A DNA stretch of 52,313 nucleotides, taken from Actinomycetes bacterium (GTDB lineage: Bacteria > Actinomycetota > Thermoleophilia > Solirubrobacterales > Solirubrobacteraceae). Where the stretch lies: the NCBI GenBank assembly GCA_021792455.1, contig JAJYUP010000008.1:1-52313 (forward strand). The letters are read 5' to 3'. Below, piece after piece: positions 34,740 through 42,593 of this stretch (the stretch's first letter is position 1; every line of letters begins with the position of its first letter). The notes under the pieces were generated by a model that searched no databases, was not told the origin of the DNA, and was given only the letters and a program-made list of their open reading frames with translations. Both the position numbers and the translations under genes were made by a program.

Positions 34740-35207
34740 ATGCCCCAGCAGTTGAAAGTCGCAAACCTCGAGCTCAGCTCGCCAGCCTTCGGCAACCTTC
34801 GCCCGATCCCGGCGAAGCACACTGGAGACGGCGATGACCTCGCGCCGCCGCTTCAGTGGACCGGCCTGCCGGAGGGCACGAAGGCCGTTGCCATCGTCAT
34901 GCACGACCCGGACGCGCCGCTCGTCGACGGCTTCACGCACTGGGTTGCCTACGGCATCCCTGCTGAGCTCGACGGGATCCCGGAGGGCGGCGGACAGGTT
35001 CGCAACGGCGTCAACTCGTTCGGCAACGCTCGCTACAACGGCCCCATGCCGCCGCCGGGTCATGGCCCCCATCACTACTACTTCTGGATCTACGCTCTCG
35101 ACGAGAACCTCGATCTCGAGCCTGGCCTCGACCGTCGGGCGCTGCTCGAGCGCATCGAGGACCACGTCATCGAGCAGGCTCGTCTCATCGGCACATACGA
35201 ACACTGA
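34740..35207 (+). CDS. YbhB/YbcL (PEBP-like) protein
   Basis: 155 residues. Signature of the bacterial Raf kinase inhibitor-like/PEBP family: LELSSPAFGNLRPIPAKHTGDGDDLAPPLQWTGLPEGTKAVAIVMHDPDAP, then FTHWVAYGIPAELDGIPEG and GPMPPPGHGPHHYYFWIYAL. DPDAP and GPHHYYF form the anion-binding pocket. It is a cytoplasmic protein, since no signal peptide is seen, and its ligand is unknown. In the 224-base gap 34516-34739 only an isolated AGGAGG (34548-34553) stands out. Confidence 0.92.
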   Translation: MPQQLKVANLELSSPAFGNLRPIPAKHTGDGDDLAPPLQWTGLPEGTKAVAIVMHDPDAPLVDGFTHWVAYGIPAELDGIPEGGGQVRNGVNSFGNARYNGPMPPPGHGPHHYYFWIYALDENLDLEPGLDRRALLERIEDHVIEQARLIGTYEH

Positions 35208-35244
35208 CGCCGCCGATGCTGCCAGCGCGAAGCCGGCGATCGCA

Positions 35245-35250
35245 TAGGAT
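35245..35250 (+). promoter_or_regulatory. Leaderless -10 box (TAGGAT) before the mini-ORF
   Basis: TAGGAT is followed by GTCGTC and then GTG 35257, so the transcript would begin exactly at the mini-ORF start codon. No -35 consensus is seen. Confidence 0.55.
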
Positions 35251-35256
35251 GTCGTC

Positions 35257-35280
35257 GTGAGGCTCATCGGTCCGTTGTGA
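35257..35280 (+). CDS. 7-codon leaderless leader ORF (MRLIGPL)
   Basis: GTG AGG CTC ATC GGT CCG TTG TGA. Its stop overlaps the GTG start of the transporter gene by four bases (GTGA), the geometry of translational coupling. The transporter start has no ribosome site of its own, so a ribosome that loads on the leaderless 5' end and terminates here could restart on it. The encoded peptide has no Cys, Trp or run of one amino acid that would indicate attenuation. Seen directly; function inferred. Confidence 0.45.
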   Translation: MRLIGPL

Positions 35281-36101
35281 CGATCGCGATCGCGCTGCTG
35301 CTCGCGCTCGTCTCGACGACGCTCACGAACCTCGCCTACGTCCGCCAGCATGCCGCGGCGACGGATCTGCCGGCGCTGTCGCTCGCACGTCCTGTGCAGG
35401 CCGTTCGCATGCTGCTCGCCGATCCGCGCTGGCGGCGCGGGTTCGCGCTCGAGGCCTCCGGGTACCTGCTGTATGCCGCCGCGCTCGCGGTCGCACCGCT
35501 TGCGCTCGTGCAGAGCGCAGCCGCAGGAGGGATTGGGATTCTTGCCTATCTCTCACGCCGAATCAGCGGGCACCGGGTCGGCAGGCGGACGATGATCGGG
35601 GTGATGCTTTCGGTCGTTGGGCTGCTCTCTCTCGGTCTCTCGCTCCAGAGTGGGCCGACGGCTGGTCACACCGGTTCGATCGCGCTCGTGCTCGTGTGGC
35701 TTGGAGGGACCGCCGCCGCAGCAGCGGCGGTCTACGTGCTCGGGCGTCCTGTCCTGCCTCGCGTCGTCGTCTGCGGCATCGCGGGCGGACTCTGCTTCTC
35801 CGTTGGGGACATCGCGACGAAGCTTGCGACGCAGTGGGGTCCGCGCAGCGCGTTCGTCGTCGCCGTGTTCCTCGGCTATGGGGCTGGCACGAGTCTGCTG
35901 CAGCTCGGCTACCAGGCGGGGGCGGCGCTCACGGTCGCTGGGCTTGCAACGCTGCTTGCGAACGTGCTGCCGATCGCAGCAGGCACGGTCCTACTCGAAG
36001 AGCCGGTGCCCTCGGGCGCGCTTGGAGGTGCGAGGGTGTTCGCGTTCTTTGCCGTCACCGCCGGCGCTGTGCTGCTCACGAAGCCGGCCGGCGAGACGTA
36101 G
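35277..36101 (+). CDS. EamA/DMT-like membrane transporter
   Basis: 274 residues from GTG 35277 with about nine hydrophobic segments, for example LLALVSTTLTNLAYVRQHAAA, LEASGYLLYAAALAVAPLALVQSAAAGGIGILAYLS and LTVAGLATLLANVLPIAAGTVLLEEPVPSG. The last piece and the two-halves layout fit drug/metabolite (DMT/EamA)-type exporters, but the first segment and the long loop are atypical, and a NIPA-like magnesium transporter is an alternative. Substrate unknown. It is convergent with the LigD-type gene. The upstream mini-ORF probably controls its translation. Confidence 0.75.
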   Translation: MTIAIALLLALVSTTLTNLAYVRQHAAATDLPALSLARPVQAVRMLLADPRWRRGFALEASGYLLYAAALAVAPLALVQSAAAGGIGILAYLSRRISGHRVGRRTMIGVMLSVVGLLSLGLSLQSGPTAGHTGSIALVLVWLGGTAAAAAAVYVLGRPVLPRVVVCGIAGGLCFSVGDIATKLATQWGPRSAFVVAVFLGYGAGTSLLQLGYQAGAALTVAGLATLLANVLPIAAGTVLLEEPVPSGALGGARVFAFFAVTAGAVLLTKPAGET

Positions 36102-36137
36102 CGCTCTGTCCTCTGCGCAAGGCCGACTCGAAGCTGC

Positions 36138-37154
36138 TCAGAAAGCGGCGAGGCAAGACCTCGCGGCCTCGAGCTCTGGCACCGGCTGCCTCAGGGAGAG
36201 CACGCCTGTGAACAGGTCGCCGTGCGTCTGCAGGCGATCCAGTGCTGCAGCTGCCTCGAAGGTGAGCAGGCGACTGTCTTTCGCCTGCAGGCACGCTTCG
36301 ACCTCCTCGAAGCGCACGGGCGTCGAGGCTGTCGGAGTGTCGAACGCGCGCAGCGAGTGCACCGATATCGTCGTCTTGTGGGCGTCGTTCTGGCTCCAAT
36401 CGATCAGGACCTTCCCTGCGCGACTCGCCTTGCCCATGCGTGAGACTACGGTCGTCGGTCGCTCGCGTGCGAGCAGCGACGCCAGCTCGTGGGCGAGCGG
36501 CTTCGTCGCCTCGTACGTTGCATCGGCTGTGTTCAGGGGCACGTACAGCTGCATTCCCTTCAACCCTGAGGTCTTTGGGAACGACTTCAACCTCAGGGCA
36601 TCCAGGAGCGCTCGCAGCTCGAGGGCAACCTCGCAGCAGCTGACGATGTCGGCGGGAGGGCCGGGATCGAGATCGAGGACGAGCGCTGTTGGACGGTGCA
36701 TCGCGGCCGCAAGGGAGAGCGATGGGTGCAGCTCGATGTTCGCGAGGTTCGCCAGCCAGATCAGCGTTGGCAGGTCCTCGCAGATCACGTAATCGATCTC
36801 GCGTCCGCTGTAGGGGCTCCAGATGGTCGCCGTGCGCACCCACGCGGGACGAGCCGCTGGGGACTGCTTCTGGTAGAAGTGCCTGCCCTGCACTCCGCTC
36901 GGATATCGCTTCAGCGTCAGCGGGCGACCGTGCAGGTGCGGCAGCAGCCAGGGCGCGGCGGCGGCGTACCACCCGATCAGATCGCCCTTCGTGAAACCCG
37001 TCCGCGGATAGAGGACCTCATCCAGGTTGCGCAGCCTCAACCTCCTGCCGTCCACTTCGACCTCCAGGCCGTTCCGGCTGCGCTCAGCACCTGCCAAGAG
37101 CTTCTCCAGTGCCGCCGCTCCCGAGTCACGGAGACTCGATGCTCCTGTCGTCAT
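36138..37154 (-). CDS. LigD-type DNA primase-polymerase domain protein
   Basis: 338 residues from ATG 37154; ATG 37184 would add ten. Motifs of the NHEJ polymerase domain: NLDEVLYPRTGFTKGDLIGWYAAAAPWLLPHLHGRPLTLKRYPSG, FYQKQSP, catalytic LVLDLDPGP, SGLKGMQLYVPL, and DWSQNDAHKTTISVHSLRA with the third catalytic Asp. It is the polymerase/primase module of LigD without nuclease or ligase parts, used with Ku and a ligase in end joining. No ku gene is in the window. The later start is preferred because the earlier ATG lies inside the -10 box of the divergent gene and the later one follows AGGA. Confidence 0.9.
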   Translation of the reverse strand: MTTGASSLRDSGAAALEKLLAGAERSRNGLEVEVDGRRLRLRNLDEVLYPRTGFTKGDLIGWYAAAAPWLLPHLHGRPLTLKRYPSGVQGRHFYQKQSPAARPAWVRTATIWSPYSGREIDYVICEDLPTLIWLANLANIELHPSLSLAAAMHRPTALVLDLDPGPPADIVSCCEVALELRALLDALRLKSFPKTSGLKGMQLYVPLNTADATYEATKPLAHELASLLARERPTTVVSRMGKASRAGKVLIDWSQNDAHKTTISVHSLRAFDTPTASTPVRFEEVEACLQAKDSRLLTFEAAAALDRLQTHGDLFTGVLSLRQPVPELEAARSCLAAF

Positions 37155-37183
37155 GAGGTCATCCTGTCTCGACAGCTGCTGCA

Positions 37184-37189
37184 TAAGCT
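37184..37189 (+). promoter_or_regulatory. Leaderless -10 box (TAAGCT) of the M32 gene
   Basis: TAAGCT is followed by TTCACC and GTG 37196, a six-base gap. No ribosome-binding sequence precedes the GTG. Confidence 0.55.
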
Positions 37190-37195
37190 TTCACC

Positions 37196-38662
37196 GTGGA
37201 TCATCTTCAGCGGTTGCGGACTCGCCTCGCCCAGCTCGCTGATCTGCGTGCGCTGCAGATGCTTGCGCACTGGGATCAGATGGTTGTCATGCCGCCACGG
37301 GGCGCGTCTGCTCGAGCGCATCAGCTCGCGACGCTCGAGGGCCTCGCCCATTCGCTTGCAGGCGCGCCGGAGGTCGGAGAGTGGATAGAGGAGCTCGGAG
37401 AGGCCGAGCTCTCGGAGGTCGATCGCGACCTCGTCAGGATCGCCAAGCGCGACTGGGAGCGTGCCCGGCGCGTTCCCAGCGAGCTCGCAGCCGAGCGCGC
37501 GGAGGCTGGCGCGGCGGGCCAAGAGGCTTGGGTGCGTGCTCGCGAGCAGGACGACTTCGCATCGTTTCTCCCTGCGCTCAGGCGCAACATCGAGCTCGCC
37601 CGCGCCGTTGGGCAGTGCGTCGCCGACGGTGCGTGCAGCGCCTATGACGCGCTGCTCAGCGACTACGACTATGGCCTCAGCACAGATCATCTGCGGATGC
37701 TGTTCGGCGAGCTCGGCAGTCGGCTGCCGCCGATCTTCGCAGGTGCTCCACAGGACCACTCTACGGCGCTGCACGTGCCGCTCGACGTGCAGAGGCAGGC
37801 CGTGAAGGGGCTCCTCCGGCGGCTTGGCGTAGAGCGCTCCAGCTGGCGGGTCGACGTCTCCGCTCATCCCTTCACGGCGTGGATGAGCCCGCAAGACACG
37901 CGGCTGACCACCAGGTATGAGCAGGACGGGCTCGAGTCGCTGCTCAGCGCCCTGCACGAGTATGGACATGGGCTCTACGAGCGTCAGATCGATGCGGCAC
38001 TTCACCGCACCAGCCTCGGCGAAGGGACATCGATGTCGATGCACGAGTCGCAGAGCAAGCTGTGGGAGAACCACGTGGCGCGCAGCGTGCCGTTCGCAGA
38101 GTTGATCGCCGCTGAGCTCGCCGACGCGGGTTGCGCCTTCACACCTCAGCGCGTCCGATCTCAGCTCGTGCGTCTCACGCGGAGTCCGATCAGGGTCTCC
38201 GCTGACCCCGTCACCTACCCGCTGCACATCGTGCTCCGGTTCGACCTCGAGCTCGCTCTCATCGCCGGCGAACTGCCTGCTGAGGAGTTGCCTGCCGCGT
38301 GGAGGGAGGGGATGCGCCGGCTGCTCGGCGTCGAGGTTTCAAACGACAGGATCGGCTGCCTGCAGGACGTGCACTGGGGGGCTGGCAGCTTCGGCTACTT
38401 CCCGAGCTATGCGCTCGGCTGCCTCATCGCGGCGCAGCTCTGGGAGGCTTTGGAGCGGGATCTCGGCTCCCGAGAGCAGGATCTCAGGCGTGGGGAGCTC
38501 ACTTCGATCCAGCGCTGGCTTGCGCAGCACGTGCACGTCCATGGGCGGCGCCTCGACACCCTTGCGCTCGTCGAGCAGGCGACCGGCGAACCGCTCGATG
38601 TCGAGCCGTTCATGCGCTACGCCCTGGCGCTCGCGAAGGATGGCGCCTCGCCCGCGCCGTAG
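37196..38662 (+). CDS. Carboxypeptidase Taq (peptidase family M32)
   Basis: 488 residues, the usual length of the family (~500). Zinc motif LHEYGHGLYERQ gives H254-E255-x-x-H258. Other family pieces: HWDQMVVMPPRGASARAHQLATLEGLAH at the N-terminus, HPFTAWMSPQDTRLTTRY, ESQSKLWENHVARS with the third zinc ligand, YPLHIVLRFDLELALIAGEL, and DVHWGAGSFGYFPSYALGCLIAAQ. A cytoplasmic metallo-carboxypeptidase with broad specificity that excludes C-terminal Pro. It is divergent from the LigD-type gene. Confidence 0.95.
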   Translation: MDHLQRLRTRLAQLADLRALQMLAHWDQMVVMPPRGASARAHQLATLEGLAHSLAGAPEVGEWIEELGEAELSEVDRDLVRIAKRDWERARRVPSELAAERAEAGAAGQEAWVRAREQDDFASFLPALRRNIELARAVGQCVADGACSAYDALLSDYDYGLSTDHLRMLFGELGSRLPPIFAGAPQDHSTALHVPLDVQRQAVKGLLRRLGVERSSWRVDVSAHPFTAWMSPQDTRLTTRYEQDGLESLLSALHEYGHGLYERQIDAALHRTSLGEGTSMSMHESQSKLWENHVARSVPFAELIAAELADAGCAFTPQRVRSQLVRLTRSPIRVSADPVTYPLHIVLRFDLELALIAGELPAEELPAAWREGMRRLLGVEVSNDRIGCLQDVHWGAGSFGYFPSYALGCLIAAQLWEALERDLGSREQDLRRGELTSIQRWLAQHVHVHGRRLDTLALVEQATGEPLDVEPFMRYALALAKDGASPAP

Positions 38663-38779
38663 CCGCCAGTGTCGCGGCATGAGAGCAGCGGCCACGCTCT
38701 CTGACGTCGCCCGCGCGATTGGGACGCCCTCGTCTCCATCTTCTGATTCGATATGGTCTCTGGGAAAGGAGCGTGGGCG

Positions 38780-40333
38780 ATGAAATGGACGTTGGACTCC
38801 CCCGTGACGAGGAGATTCGACTCACGTCGGGGGGCGGCGGAGCCTGACACGAACGCGGGTGGCGCGTCTCCAGACTCCACGCGGGCGCAGGTCGGCGCTC
38901 GCGGCCGCGCGGCCGGCTCCGAGGCCACCGCAGGCGAAGCTGGCACCACTGCAGATGGCCCTCCCACCGCTGGAGATCGCCGGTCCAGCTCCGCCGACGG
39001 CGCTCGCGGCGCCCCTGAGCGCTTCCGCGAACCCGTCGACGTCGCTCGCCGCAGCGCCGAAGGCTCGGCCCACGCTCGCCGCCAGGCTTCGAGTGCCTCC
39101 GGTCGCGGTGCCGCGGCACCTGTCGGCTCATCGGGCAGTGTCTCTCACGCGGGCGGGATAACAGTCCGTCCTGTGAGGGCCAGGAGCGAGCTCACCGCGT
39201 TCATCAAGCTGCCATGGCGGCTCTATCGGGGGTCCCCCAACTGGGTTCCCCCGCTCATATCCGAGCGCCGGCGCCATCTCAGCCGCGACAGGAACCCGTT
39301 CTTCCAGCATGCGGAAGCGGAGTACCTGCTCGCGTGGCGTGGGGGGGAGGTCGTGGGGCGCATATCCGCGCACATCGACCACCGCCTCAACGAGTTTCAG
39401 GCCAACAGGTGGGGACTGTTCGGCTTCTTCGAGTCCGTCGACGATCCGCTCGTTGCAGGCGCTCTGCTCGATGCCGCCTCAGAGTGGCTGGCGCGCAACG
39501 GCGCCGACCGCATCGTCGGTCCATTCGACTTCTCAACCAACCACGAGTGCGGTCTGCTCGTCGAGGGCCACCAGTATCGGCCCCAGATCCTCGAGAACTG
39601 GCACCACCCGTACTATGCGGAGCTGCTCGAGCGCAATGGCATGACCAAGGCGATGGATCTGCTCAAGTGGCAGATTCTCAGTCGTGAGCACGACCGCGTG
39701 CTTCCCGTCATCTACGAGCTCGCAGACAAACTGAAGGCTGACCACGGGATCGAGGTGCGTCGGATGCGCAAGCGCGACTTCGAGGCCGAGGTGCGGCGGT
39801 TCATGGAGGTTTACAACTCGGCGTGGGAGCGCAACTGGGGGTTCGTACCGCTCACCGATGCGGAGCTGCGCGCCTACGCAAAGGAACTGAAGCCGATCCT
39901 CGACGAACGGTTCGCATACGTCGCTGAAAAGGATGGAGAGGTCGCAGGCGCGGCGCTCGCGCTGCCGGACATGAACAGGGTGCTCGCAAAGCTGAATGGC
40001 AGGCTGCTGCCGTTCGGATGGATCACCGCGCTGGCCGAGAAGCGCAAGATCGACGAGATCAGGGTCTTCGCACTCGGGGTCAAGAGGGAGTACCGGCACA
40101 CTGGCACGGCGGCGGCGTTCTATGCGGAGACCTGGAGAGAGTGCCTCCGACGGCCGATCGCGCGCGCGGAGACCGGCTGGATCCTCGAGAGCAACGAGCC
40201 CATGAACAGGGCGATGGAGGCGCTTGGCGGCGATGTCATCAAGCGCTACCGCATCTACGAGCGGCCGCTCGCAGATGGGGAGCCCTCCCTCGCCCTGGGG
40301 CCATCCGCCGATCGCCCGCAGCCGGCGTGGTGA
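38780..40333 (+). CDS. GNAT-like acyltransferase with disordered N-terminus
   Basis: 517 residues from ATG 38780, fixed by AAAGGAG (38765-38771). Residues ~1-130 are Ala/Gly/Ser/Arg-rich with no structure I recognise. From ~132 (VRPVRARSELTAFIKLPWRLYRGSPNWVPPLISERRRHL...) it matches a family annotated as GNAT-type N-acetyltransferases. The fold signature lies in VVGRISAHIDHRLNEF and in the later IRVFALGVKREYRHTGTAAAFYAETWREC, the acyl-CoA-binding segment. WGLFGFFESVDD and FDFSTNHECGLLVEG are also typical. Substrate unknown. The M28 peptidase gene follows with a four-base overlap. Confidence 0.82.
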   Translation: MKWTLDSPVTRRFDSRRGAAEPDTNAGGASPDSTRAQVGARGRAAGSEATAGEAGTTADGPPTAGDRRSSSADGARGAPERFREPVDVARRSAEGSAHARRQASSASGRGAAAPVGSSGSVSHAGGITVRPVRARSELTAFIKLPWRLYRGSPNWVPPLISERRRHLSRDRNPFFQHAEAEYLLAWRGGEVVGRISAHIDHRLNEFQANRWGLFGFFESVDDPLVAGALLDAASEWLARNGADRIVGPFDFSTNHECGLLVEGHQYRPQILENWHHPYYAELLERNGMTKAMDLLKWQILSREHDRVLPVIYELADKLKADHGIEVRRMRKRDFEAEVRRFMEVYNSAWERNWGFVPLTDAELRAYAKELKPILDERFAYVAEKDGEVAGAALALPDMNRVLAKLNGRLLPFGWITALAEKRKIDEIRVFALGVKREYRHTGTAAAFYAETWRECLRRPIARAETGWILESNEPMNRAMEALGGDVIKRYRIYERPLADGEPSLALGPSADRPQPAW

Positions 40334-41625
40334 GCGTGCCTGAGGGCGGCGGGCGAGCGCTGCGCGGGCCCACTGCGGAGGGCTCGCCTCAGGACAGCGG
40401 CGGTGCGGTGCGCGCGTCCAGGGCCTCAGGACCGGATTGGCTGCTCGAGGAGATGCGTCTGTGTGTGCAGACGCTCTCAGGCTTCCTCCGGCCTTCCGCC
40501 TCTCCAGGGGAGCGGCGCGCCGCCGAATGGATCGCAGGTCGGTTGCGGGAGCATGGCTTCCAGGTGAGCGTGCAGAGCGAGACGGCCCACGGCGGATACT
40601 GGTGGCCGCTTGGGGCGCTCAACGCCGCCGCGGCGGCCGCTGCACTTGCGCGCCTGCTCCGTCCGGGCAGGGCGAGCACCGCTGGCGCTGTGCTTGCAGG
40701 CGGGATCGGCGCCGCCGCGATATGGGATGACGTGGGCGGCGGCAGGCAGTGGTTCAGACGCGCCGTCATGCCGCGACGCCTCACCTGGAACGTGCATGCC
40801 GAGCTTGGAGAACCAGACGCGCAAAAGCTCATCATCGTCGTCTCCCACCACGATGCGGCTCACAGCGGGCTCGTGTTCCACCCCGCGCTGCCGCGACTTG
40901 CGGCGAAAGCGTTCCCCAAGCTTCATCAGCGCTCGACGCACAGCGTGCCGATCATGTATGGGACCTGGCTTGGACCGGTGCTCACCGCGCTCGGGGCCGC
41001 CTGGGGCAGCAGGCGCATGCTCCGCCTCGGGCTCGCGTTCGCGCTTGGGGCGTCGCTTGCAATGGCGGACATAGCTCGCGCTGAGGTCGTGCCCGGCGCG
41101 AACGACAACCTCAGCGCGGTCGCGGTGCTGCTTGCGCTTGCGCGGTCGCTCGAGGAAGAGCCGGTGCATGGCGTGCGCGTGTGGCTGCTTTCCACTGGCT
41201 CTGAGGAGTCCTTCATGGAGGGTATGCAGGGCTTCCTCCGGCGGCATCGGGACGCCCTCGATCCGGACCGCACAGTCGTCCTTTGCCTCGAGTGTCTCGG
41301 TGGTCCGACGCTCACGCTGCTCGAGGGGGAGGGGATGCTCCGGATGCGCAGCTACAGCGAGGTGGACAAGGCGGCTCTGGCACGCGCGGCGGAGCGCGCC
41401 GGCGTCGAGCTGATGCGCAGGCTCAGCACCGTCGCCGCAACCGACGCGCTCGTCGCGATGCGACGCGGACTGCGGGCGGTGACTCTCGCCTCCGTCGATG
41501 AGACGAAGTTCCCAGCCAACTACCACTGGCCCACCGATACGCCGGAGAACCTCGATTGGGAGACGATGTGCGACGCGTTCCTTCTCTGCGAGCGCTTCCT
41601 CCGGGAGCAGGCGAACTTGCGCTGA
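40330..41625 (+). CDS. M28-family zinc aminopeptidase-like protein
   Basis: 431 residues from GTG 40330, overlapping the upstream stop (GTGA); GTG 40327 and 40336 are also possible. M28 metal ligands are seen in order: SHHDAAHSG (His 174-Asp 175), GANDNLSAVAVLL (Asp 259), STGSEESFMEG (Glu 292-293), LECLGG, and NYHWPTDTPENLDW (His 399). Hydrophobic stretches at ~95-115 (inserted after GYWWPLGALNAAAAAAALARLL) and ~235-250 suggest membrane association. It should be an aminopeptidase or cyclase-like hydrolase. Pairing with the acyltransferase is conserved only by inference. Confidence 0.85.
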   Translation: MSVPEGGGRALRGPTAEGSPQDSGGAVRASRASGPDWLLEEMRLCVQTLSGFLRPSASPGERRAAEWIAGRLREHGFQVSVQSETAHGGYWWPLGALNAAAAAAALARLLRPGRASTAGAVLAGGIGAAAIWDDVGGGRQWFRRAVMPRRLTWNVHAELGEPDAQKLIIVVSHHDAAHSGLVFHPALPRLAAKAFPKLHQRSTHSVPIMYGTWLGPVLTALGAAWGSRRMLRLGLAFALGASLAMADIARAEVVPGANDNLSAVAVLLALARSLEEEPVHGVRVWLLSTGSEESFMEGMQGFLRRHRDALDPDRTVVLCLECLGGPTLTLLEGEGMLRMRSYSEVDKAALARAAERAGVELMRRLSTVAATDALVAMRRGLRAVTLASVDETKFPANYHWPTDTPENLDWETMCDAFLLCERFLREQANLR

Positions 41626-41684
41626 GGGGTCAGTCGGCGAGCGTGAGCTCCGCGCGTGCGAGGTTGCCGCTCTCCCGCTGCGCA

Positions 41685-41703
41685 GCCTGCCGGCCGCGCA
41701 GGC
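41685..41703. terminator. Possible bidirectional terminator hairpin
   Basis: GCCTGC-CGGCCGC-GCAGGC between the convergent M28 and YbjQ genes. A 6-bp stem, no T-run. Confidence 0.35.
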
Positions 41704-41737
41704 GGTCCCGACCCGAAGCCACAGCCATTCGTCTCGG

Positions 41738-42562
41738 TCAGCTCGAGAGGTCGAGCACCGGCGTTGGCGCCTCGATCTCGCCGTCGTGGTCCTCACTTGG
41801 CACTATCGCGGTGCCGATCGCGAAGAACTCGATCGTGTGGCTGCCCCATCCGTGGCTCTTCTCCTGCAGCTGCACCCCGACGATCCCCTCCGCCTGCAGC
41901 TCGGAGGCCTCGCTCTGCATCCGCTCCATCGCAAGCTCTCTTGCGTCGTAGAGCGCCTGGGTGAAGTTCGCAAGCTCGACATTGCGACCCGCCTGCCCGA
42001 GGGATTGCATCATGCCGCGTCGTGCGACGTGATAGACGCAGCTTCCCATCACCATTCCCACGGGGCGATGACCCGTCTTCAGGAGGGTCCAGAAGTCCTG
42101 GCCTGAGAGGTCGCTCGTGAATGGCCTGCCGTTCGGTGCCCTGTGCAGCACTCCCTCTCTGTGCTTCACGGCGGTGCCGATCGCGATGAACTCAGCCATG
42201 TCCTGCCCCCACTCGTAGCGGCCGATGTCGAGGCGCACGCCGACGACGCCGTCCGCGCCCAGCTGGTCAGCCTCCTCCTCCATCCTCGTCATCGCCAGCT
42301 GCCTCGCCTCGTACATCGCTTCGGAGAGAACCGTGAGCTCCTGGCTCTTCTTCCACCCCGCCAGCTGGATGCCGAGGTGGTAGATCGAGCTTCCGACGAC
42401 GAGGCCGACGGGATCGAAGCCCGCCTGCTTGATCAGCAGGAACTCGTTCACCGACAGATCGGAGGTGAACAGGCCCTGCTTGTTCTGCAGCAGTCTCTCC
42501 CTGCCGGCCTCTGGCACCCCCTGGAGGGATGTCGGGTCATATTCACCGTCGGTCTCGCTCAT
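41738..42562 (-). CDS. Double YbjQ (UPF0145) domain protein B
   Basis: 274 residues. Two YbjQ-like domains in tandem: residues ~30-135 (FTSDLSVNEFLLIKQAGFDPVGLVVGSSIYHLG...ARQLAMTRMEEEADQLGADGVVGVRLDIG...EFIAIGTAV) and ~145-260 (FTSDLSGQDFWTLLKTGHRPVGMVMGSCVYHV...MQSEASELQAEGIVGVQLQ...EFFAIGTAI). YbjQ is a pentamer-forming fold once called heavy-metal-binding; its job is unknown. The ends are acidic. The second Cys (GSCVYH) is not conserved in the first domain. GAGGAG lies directly before the ATG. Third gene of a minus-strand operon, 31 bases after protein A. Confidence 0.88.
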   Translation of the reverse strand: MSETDGEYDPTSLQGVPEAGRERLLQNKQGLFTSDLSVNEFLLIKQAGFDPVGLVVGSSIYHLGIQLAGWKKSQELTVLSEAMYEARQLAMTRMEEEADQLGADGVVGVRLDIGRYEWGQDMAEFIAIGTAVKHREGVLHRAPNGRPFTSDLSGQDFWTLLKTGHRPVGMVMGSCVYHVARRGMMQSLGQAGRNVELANFTQALYDARELAMERMQSEASELQAEGIVGVQLQEKSHGWGSHTIEFFAIGTAIVPSEDHDGEIEAPTPVLDLSS

Positions 42563-42593
42563 AGCTCCTCAGTTCGTCTTCTGTCGGTTCGTC

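Noticed and set aside
34559-34837. 92-codon ORF with AGGAGG five bases before ATG 34559
   Set aside because: It overlaps the start of the well-supported YbhB-like gene by about 100 bases in another frame, and the peptide looks like a frame shadow. Only the ribosome site speaks for it.
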